Below are positions 56,294 through 64,000 of a stretch of DNA of 64,000 bases, piece by piece. Source of the stretch: Suillus spraguei (Eukaryota > Basidiomycota > Agaricomycetes > Boletales > Suillaceae); the NCBI GenBank assembly GCA_016800925.1, contig JABCPU010000009.1, positions 62,001 through 126,000 of the forward strand, in the 5' to 3' direction. The translations under genes and the position numbers were made by a program. The notes beneath the pieces were generated by a model. It made no database searches. It saw only the letters and a program-made list of their open reading frames with translations, and was not told where the DNA came from. Numbering within the stretch: the stretch's first letter is position 1; each line of letters begins with the position of its first letter.

Positions 56294-58834
56294 TCAGGCA
56301 TGAGAGACGATAGGAACTGCAGCCTGAGGTAAAACCCGTTCTATGATCCAGGCCCTCAGGTTAGAAATGTGAATACCATTGGCGGCAAGTACGGGCCACG
56401 TCGCTAGGGCGAATATGGCAAACCAAATTGGAGATACAATCGAGACGGCGACGATGCCAGAAGTGCGGAAAATTAGGGTGGACAATGCTCCAGCAAAGAA
56501 TACCATTCTGTCAAAGGATGAGCCACCAATCCGTGGAATATAACCTGGAAACTGACCCCCAAATCAAAAGCGCGAATGGCAGGCTGAGCATCAGGGCAAG
56601 GCTTTCGAGGCCGAGTATAGATTCTGACATCCCCACCATGAAAGAGGCCTATGGACATAAATAATGTAGGTGATACAATCGAAAAAAGAAACTTACCACG
56701 TCTACAGCAGAGCATCGCCGACTGTCATTCACTTGTCCAGCCAAGATCAGTGAAACCACTAAGGAGCCCATAGCGCAGAGAGAAGACAGATATGTCAGAA
56801 CAATCACGGATGGTTGATACCCGACAGCCGGGACCGCGAGATAACTAATATCAACAGCGAGCATCACGGTAGACTGAGACGGTCATTGACTGTATGGCAA
56901 TACGAAACGAAAGTGCAACTGACAAATATTGTATACCCATTCCACTCGGTGGTGAGCCTACCGATAAAATTCTTCCAGCGCGGTTGAACGATGGTTTCAT
57001 CGACCCATATCTTGTGAATTGCCTTGCTTTGAGCATCTGGAGATCCGAATAGAATAATATTCATGATACGAAGAATGATCGTTTTCGAGCGAGTATCGTG
57101 TTCTCCATATAATGATTGATCCACGTCAAGTCGGGCCCCTGGTTGTCCACAGAAATTCACAAACTTTGCGTTGTCTAGCAGCAAAGTAATCGGGAAATGG
57201 AAATCACAGACTAGTGGCCAAAACTCACAGAAAAGCCTCATAAATCGAGCTGAATCAACAAACATATCAGAAGAAATCAACTGGTATTCCGTGATCAGAC
57301 TTACCAGCGATCCACACAGAGTGCTCACGCTCCTTGCTAGTACTGCCTGAAAGACGATCAACAACAACCCTCCTGCGCCAGGGAATAATTCACCCTTTAG
57401 ATGGTCCACAAGGTCAAGCATACCTGCAACCTCATTCGAAGCAAAAGGTGCCAGGCACGTTTCAGAAGTGAGGTTTTCTACCACAAGTTAATCGTGTATA
57501 GCGTGAAACGCTTATTGAACTTTACTCACCTGCATGAGCATGCATAACAAATTCTTTGAGTGTCACGACAATGCCTTCCGGAAGGACGCGTTTGTTTGGA
57601 AACAGCTCAATGTGTCTCCTGCCCGCGTCACGGTATGTAAATAATGGGAGGTAAAAAAGAGCTATAAAAAAGTGAGCGCATTTACTTTGGTTGAGTGAGG
57701 GAACATACGTACATCTAGAGGTCATACGAACCAATACTGTGATTCCAATGCATACTCTGAGAGCAACCCAATTACAAAAGCTCGGATGAAAGTATTCCAT
57801 AAAGAACTTACTGACGTGACTTTTGCGCTTTACACCTCGAACGTTATTCACAAGTTCAAGAAATTTGTAGTCTTCCAACCAGAAAATGACACGTCTTTCG
57901 TGGTCAACAAAGTAGTAGCCCCACTTTTCCTTGCCATCCTCCACCATGAGCTCTAATCCAAGTTCGACGAATGAGGGGATGTCTGTTAGTGCATTACGCA
58001 CTTCTTGGTACGCCTTTTCAACAGCTTTGTCTGCTTTGACTCTAGTTACATGATCTCGGACATTGGCATCAGTGCAAACTCTCTGGTGTAACTTGAGTAA
58101 AACCGTGTACTGAGAGCAAGGAGTAGACACACTTTACGTGGCTGATAGAAGAACAAAGCCCCTTCTGGGTGCGTACATGGCTCCCATCCCGCTACCGGAG
58201 TGAGCTCCCTGCATGTTCATTTCAATCTCGTCGCTGATTGTCTCACCGGCATGCTTACTCTGAACAGTCCAAAGGACCTTTCTTAACAATAAACGGCTCG
58301 TACCCACTGTCACTGTGAGTATGGATTAAACGGCAACTCACTCGATATAGTATAATTGGCGTACACTGGAACATGCCTTTCGTATCGCCTGACTTGTGGT
58401 TCGGGTACAATGGGAGTTAGAATGATATCAAAGGTCTGTAATTGCACCGTAAGAGGCGGTGGCATAGTGTTGTCCGCAGGGATGTTGGGTTCAGGCATAG
58501 AGATTGATGGTACGTGGTAAGCTGAGACATTGACATTCGCCCCTCCATAAGGCCCTGGAACTGGCATTTGAACATTTGCTTCAGGTGCTTCAAGCAGTGG
58601 CATTGCGAGGCTCGTGGCAGGAGGCGCCGGCTCGGGTTGGTTGGCCACTGGTTGAGAGCTCAATGCTAAACTGGGCCACTCTCGAAAATTCCCCTCTTTT
58701 CCTTTCACGACAGATTTACAGTGTTGGATTAATCGCAGGAGAATAGAGAGGAGACTCCTGTGCAATCGAAATGCAGTTATCTTGATAATGAGCCTCAACC
58801 AGGAGATGAACATGCGAATGCATCCTTCCCGCAT
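56294..58834 (-). CDS. WW-like multi-pass membrane protein, paralogue 2 (best preserved)
   Basis: The start is at ATG 58834 or 58813, just before MFISWLRLIIKITAF. A disordered Pro-rich stretch leads to a helix-rich part and then the WW-like KWGYYFVDHERRVIFW (about 57890-57930). This resembles the C-terminal half of a WW domain (YYVDHxxRxxxW). A 206-residue uninterrupted frame (57484-56864) carries GQPGARLDVDQSLYGE and MNIILFGSPDAQSK..RWKNFIGRL. The C-terminal helices are MLAVDISYLAV, LSSLCAMGSLVVSLILAG and IWFAIFALATWPVLAANG. The stop is at 56294. This is an agaricomycete family of unknown function, probably membrane-anchored with a cytosolic WW-like module. The frames seen are intact. Confidence 0.68.
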
Positions 58835-58839
58835 GACGA

Positions 58840-59470
58840 CGGAGGTGAACGGGACTGAATGCAAAAGCTATATCTTTGTCTGCTGGCGGGCGAGAGTGGG
58901 TAGAGTGTTGTAGAGCGTGATAGTGAGGTGGTAGGAGGTACAAGGTATACAGACAACCTAATTATGATATGCTGGTTGTGCATGTCGACAATGTTTGAGT
59001 TGGGCACCGCACTGGCGGCGGGCGCTAATCATTACCTGTAAGCTGTGTGCGAAACTCACCACTTTCTTGGCGAAAAAGGAAATCAATACAACAACTCGTG
59101 CACTACTAACTTGACAGTTCTTATATGCCATTCAGATGGCGGCCCTCACAACCCCAGGAGACTCTGAATTCAACTTTCTCTATCAGCTCGATATGGCACA
59201 TATACCTAAGGTCTGCCGAAGGGCTGAAAATGAAATTGCATCGATGATCCATGTATTCTTGAGCATGATCAAACACTGGATTTACTATCTCACCTTGCAA
59301 GTACTGTTGCAAGCAGTAATAGCCTAGTGCTCAAGAAGGACTGTATAAGTTATCACTAGTCACTGTGGCGTGGCGGGAAAGTGAGAGTAATACAGGGACT
59401 ACCGATTACAGTACAAGTAAATACCACGCTACCCAAGAGAAAAAACCTCCCATTCAGGCATAAACGAAAC
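58840..59470. other. intergenic between paralogues 2 and 3
   Basis: Short frames of about 63 residues occur on both strands at 59121-59327 without family signals. No repeat was recognised. Confidence 0.4.
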
Positions 59471-59474
59471 TCGA

Positions 59475-61949
59475 TCATCGCCTTCGTATGATGACCATGT
59501 GTTGCATGATGTCTTTCCCGGACTTAACGGCTCGCATAGCAACAGCCGAGATGTGGAAGTTATTAGCTGCCAAGACTGGCCACGTCGAGAGGACGACAAC
59601 AACCGCCCATATGGGAATGACAATAGTCAATGCGACGATGTCAGTAGTATAGAAGATGAGGATAGAGAGTCCGATTGCAAAGAAAATCATTCTGTGACAT
59701 ACTTCGTCAGCATAGAACATATCATGAAGTTCGAGGTAACTTACCCCCAGATAAGGAGAGCAAATGGCAGACTGAGCATGAAGGCGAGGCTCTCGATGCC
59801 AAGGAATGATTGGGACATCGAGGTCATGAAATCGGCCTATGTCGGTGGGAGCCATGAGATGGGACATCGTGACCACAGTTAGCGACGCACCACACTGCCA
59901 GCCGAGCTCCGTCTACTGTCACTAACCTGACCCGCTAGGACAAGGGAAATTACGAGCGAGCCCATCGCGCAAAGCGTTGACAGGTAAATAACAATCGTCA
60001 CGGCTGGTTTTGACTGAATGGAAGCATCATCTACTCCCGGAACTGCGAGGAAACTGACGTCTACAGCGAGCATCACAGTCGACTACCAGTGTGAGTAGGT
60101 CTGTAAATTGAAACATTGACAGGATACTTACAAACACAGTGAAGCTGCTCCACTCGCTATTTAATTGGCTGATAAACTTCTTCCACCTAGGTTTGACCAC
60201 GGTATTGTCCACCCAAACGTTGTGAATGGATTCACTGTGGATTTTCGGAGAGTTGAACAGTGCAACGTTTAAGATGCGAATTAGGACGGGCTTGGGCTTC
60301 TTCTGCTATTGCTATCATATAACGATTGATCAGCATCAAGACGGGCACCAAGCTGCCCACAGAAGTTCACAAATTTTGCCCGGACTATTTCGAGGCGGCG
60401 TTATTTAGAAGATCAATACAGATATAAGCCACCCACAAAACATATCCATGTATCGAGCTGTGGGTTGAGACATATGTAAATATTTGACGGAGACTTGAGT
60501 TGAATCTCATACCGACGATACAGACAGAGTGTTCGTTAACTTTTTCGATGTTATCTGCTTCTGATCAAGACAGGTCTCAAAGACGATATTACTGAAAAGC
60601 TGACTTTTCACGTGCTCGACAACACTGAGCATGTTTGAGAGCTCATCCAAGTCGAAGGGAGAAAGCGATGTTTGAGACGTGATTGATTCTGCTAGAGAAC
60701 TCATTACGTAGCCAAAAGGTCGCGTAGAGCACTATACCAGCATGAGCATAAGCAATGATATCTCGCAAATAATCCACAGCCTGTCCGGGGAGAGCACGCA
60801 TGTTCGGGAACAGGGTGCAATGTTTCCTAGCACATAAGCGGTTAAGCGTAATACAGTCGAAACTTGCTTGTATAAGTTTTGTCACTATTTTTCGATAGAG
60901 GGTGGATACTTACTCACCATACGTTACTGAACGCACCAGTATTGTGCCTCCAATGCATATCCTAGGGTTTGAACTTATTGAATCATCTCGATACGTTAAC
61001 TACACGACGCTCACTGATGTGACTTTTGTCGGTGACGCCTCGTACATGGATCATAAGCTCCCTGGATTTGACAATCTCAGGCCAGAAGATAATCCGCGCA
61101 TCATGATCTACAAAATAGTACCCAAACTTGCCATTGGGGAGCTTTTCGATAGCAAGCTCCATTGTTGGGCAAACCTTTCCACTTTCTGCTGCCATTTGAT
61201 TCGCTTGCTCGGCTGCAGCGAGGATTTCGAGTGCAAGATTATTCTCTAAAATATTCTGATCGGTGAAGACTCTCTGTGTGGTGTCGCATGATGAGTGGTC
61301 TGAGCCTTTTGGTGATTCTTCGACTTCCGCACCTGATGCGAGTTAAAGAAGAAACGGGCGCCCTCAGGGTGAGTGAGCTGCGACCAGTTATCAACTTTTG
61401 TCGATGATCTGCAGAAATAACAATGAATTTCATTATTCAGAGGCAGTTTTCCTCACTCTGTAAAATTGTCCAGCCCGGGACTAACTTCGAACACACGGAA
61501 ATCTTTACTTCTACCTTTGATATTAGAAGACGTTCGAGAAACACGAATGAAAGGCAGACATACTGAGTAATATCCCTGTCGTACCTACCAATCTGTGATG
61601 GAACGATTGCGTGAAGGGTAATTTTGGGTACTGCCGAAGATATCTGAACGGAATAAGGTTGATGATCCATGGGCACCAAAGGAATGCCAACACAATGTTG
61701 AGAAGTGGGCGCATCCTCCCTCTCGGGAGGGCGTATAGCAAGTGTTATAGTTACTGGGATCTGGTTCTGTGTATTCCCGACAGCGGGCTGGGTAGCTCCC
61801 ATAATTCTATCAATGCTGGGTCTTTGTCCTTGTAAATGGTTATCAGGCTTGTGCGAAATCCCATGTAGTAGTCGACGGAGGAATGTGATGACATGGCGGT
61901 GAATGCACAGAATGATCGCCGGCAACTTCAAGAGTTTGAGATATTTCAT
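59475..61949 (-). CDS. WW-like multi-pass membrane protein, paralogue 3 (possible frameshift)
   Basis: The ATG at 61949 gives MKYLKLLKLPAIILCIHRHV, then a polar stretch and the WW-like GKFGYYFVDHDARIIFWPE (about 61075-61130). ITSQTSLSPFDLDELSNML, WVDNTVVKPRWKKFISQL and the C-terminal helices follow (MLAVDVSFLAVPGV, LSTLCAMGSLVISLVLAGQV, IPIWAVVVVLSTWPVLAAN). The stop is at 59475. Near 60303 the frame of DQSLYDSNSR does not run into KPKPVLIRILNVALF without a 1-nt shift, so this copy may be damaged. It is more divergent from paralogues 1 and 2 than they are from each other. Confidence 0.6.
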
Positions 61950-62159
61950 GAATATGACCAGTTTCTGCAATAAAGACTCCTTGAGTGACCGGAGGCCATG
62001 AGTAGATCCACTTCAACTTGAAGCAATAGCCCAGTACTGGGGTCCTAGTGGAGGTTGAATATTGAATGACTGCCCGATTGTGCAGGCTGTACTACTTGCT
62101 GTACTATCGAGGAATGTTGATATTGCTGTGCAGGCTATTACAAGTAGATAATATTATGG

Positions 62160-64000
62160 TGGACGATAGGTTACGGTTCGATTTGCCAATATGCCGCAAC
62201 TTATTTTGAACCAATGTTTGTTCCGAACTTTATTGGTATGCACTTATCACGCTATGGTCCTGTCACATGAATCACAAATCAGTTCTATGTCAGTCTGCGG
62301 CGACTCTGCGCGCCGTGCTCACTGAGGTAGATCCCCAGCTGCTGGCGAGCATTACTATTAGTATCACAATGTTAGTGGCGAATGAGTCTATTCTCCGAAT
62401 TCCTTCCCTGAGCTCACTGAGCAGCACTTACCCTCCAGGATATGCGACTCACTCACAGCTGTTTGTACGGTGATACTGTTCAAGCTAACCGTTGCTGTGA
62501 GTCATACCAGGCTGCGCAGTGCTTTATTCCCGCTATGACAGTAGTTGGTGTTGTGTTTCTCACTGCGTATGTTGATCTTAATCGTCGACTGTGCCTTTAG
62601 TTGTTATCAAGTCATTGGACCCTTCACTGATATTCCTACTGTTATTCATGCTAACGATGAGTCGAGACTTCTCCGTGCTATCGTCTTTTCTGCATGACTG
62701 CATTGTGCTGCATTTTGTTTCCAATCATAATGGGGTCACCGTGGAGTTGACATCTGGTCCTGCGTGCATTCCTACTATCGATAGTTGGTATAATTCTTAA
62801 CAGACATTTCGACAGGTCTATCTAGCCTGAAGTATATTCCCACTGTCTTTTCTCCTTCTGCCGCATCCCATATGGCTTTGAGACAGCATGACAATCATGT
62901 AGGGTCTCATTACGACGATCAATATTATGACTACAGCTTGCAAACTCTGTCCGTATCTGTACTGACCCTTGTTGCCCCCGTTGTGTGCAGAAGAGAGCAG
63001 AGATTCGTACGAAGACTGCTAATCTATGGAAAGCCAGACCACCGTGCTCTACTTCCAAGTCTTCCACTTCTCAGAACCTCCTAGTAAGGTAAGTGCTTGC
63101 ATTGGTTTCCGAACACCCTGTGCTAATGTGTCATGTAGATTTATTCCCGCTACCATAAGGGAGTGGTTTATATCGTGTTTTACCACTGGGACATCATTCA
63201 AATCGATTGTCTTCCTGCGTCTGTTGCTCTTGTTCTTGAATGGTATTCTTCTCTCGTCTTCTTCGATTACTCGTTCGCTCAGCCATTTGGGCCCAAGTTC
63301 GCGTTTCGCTGAAATCCCATGGCCTCAGTGATTTATTACCGTGCTCTTACTACCGATGTCGAGTTCGAGGTCGCGTGAGGTCTCGATGTTATGTTTGGGA
63401 TGAACTGCATTGCTGCGTGGCCACCGTTTTGTGGGAAGATGAGACTCCCGTCTCCAATCCTCCATGTCTGGCCTTCAAGTGTTTCACTGTCCTCCTTTTC
63501 TAGTATCTGCTCATTCCCTTCTGTGTTTACAGAAACTCCGTGTATACTTAGTGGTAATGTCAATCACATTGAACTTGCTGCTAGTGATGGTGAATTAGAA
63601 TTATCTTAGTCTTCGTCCCTCGCCGGGGCAATTCTATTGTCTCGTAGACGTTCAGACTTGAACTTTACTGTCCATGTCATCTTTTCGGGCAGTGTCAATC
63701 AGGGGCCCCATAGGTTTTAAACTTAGGATGAGTCGTCAAGTGGGAGTTAAAGACTTTAGCCTGGCTAGTGTGCTTACCACAACAGAATCGAAATCTGTTT
63801 CTCTTGGACTACACAGGTTCGAAACCTGCTGAACTACAGTTTTTTTCTATCAGAACGCACTTTGACATTCATTCATGGACGGTTTCTTCAGAAGTTCACC
63901 GCAAATGGAGTCAGGTGGTTGCCACAACAGAATCAAAATCTGTTTCTCTTGGACTGTGCAGGTTTGAAACCTGCGGACAACAAGGTTTTTTTTTATTGAA
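62160..64000 (+). mobile_element. dispersed repeat R1, copy d (runs off the window)
   Basis: This is the longest uninterrupted R1 copy here. It matches 18085-18617 and then directly 19470-20755, so it shows the uninterrupted state of the site where the monooxygenase fragment sits in copy a. The tRNA-like tail starts at about 63755 and continues past the window edge. Only broken short frames are present. Confidence 0.75.
63755..64000 (+). repeat. tandem tRNA-Ser-like units at window edge
   Basis: Two units are visible (ACAGAATCGAAATCTGT and ACAGAATCAAAATCTGT cores, each followed by a GGTT(C/T)GAAACCTGC T-arm and a T7-T9 run). The array continues beyond base 64000. Confidence 0.7.

Overview
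The window is nuclear DNA of a filamentous basidiomycete, most likely an agaricomycete. Genes are split by many introns of about 45-65 nt with GT..AG ends. The gene families (DUF6533 membrane proteins, F-box/leucine-rich proteins, WW-like multi-pass proteins, P/Q-rich C2H2 proteins) are typical of agaricomycetes. All assignments come from reading motifs and hand splicing; no database search was run.

Layout. 0-5.4 kb: a decayed and an intact copy of an NTF2-like protein gene (-) around a DUF6533 membrane protein gene (+). 5.6-15.3 kb: a large inverted duplication. Its right arm holds a 3beta-HSD/epimerase-type dehydrogenase and an aldo-keto reductase (AKR), both on -. Its left arm holds a 5'-truncated dehydrogenase copy and a second intact AKR, both on +. 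An F-box pseudogene lies in the spacer. 16.4-17.7 kb: a cluster-type UbiA prenyltransferase (+). 18.1-20.8 kb: a dispersed repeat (called R1 here) ending in tandem tRNA-Ser-like units and carrying an inserted fragment of an FAD monooxygenase gene. 20.9-22.5 kb: a second full dehydrogenase, nearly identical to the first. 22.8-24 kb: debris, including a ribonucleotide reductase small-subunit fragment. 24.0-32.2 kb: a zinc alcohol dehydrogenase (-), a third AKR (+), a cytochrome b5/fatty acid 2-hydroxylase (-) and an acyl-CoA synthetase (-). 33-43.5 kb: a second DUF6533 gene and its internally deleted duplicate, a pogo/Tigger-like transposon relic, a broken small secreted protein gene and R1 copies. 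44.5-50.4 kb: a C2H2 zinc-finger protein (+) and a complete HMG-CoA reductase (-). 53-62 kb: three tandem paralogues of a WW-like membrane protein (-). 62.1-64 kb: another R1 copy running off the edge.

Inferred biology. A UbiA prenyltransferase without a mitochondrial leader sits among two dehydrogenases, three AKRs, a zinc alcohol dehydrogenase, a CoA ligase, an FAD monooxygenase remnant and, further off, an HMG-CoA reductase. This is consistent with a meroterpenoid (prenylated aromatic) locus in which HMG-CoA reductase could supply isoprenoid precursor. It is a hypothesis: no polyketide synthase, terpene cyclase, P450 or transcription factor typical of such clusters was recognised. HMG-CoA reductase and the fatty acid hydroxylase may simply be housekeeping genes. 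The locus has clearly been rebuilt by duplication, inversion and repeat insertion.
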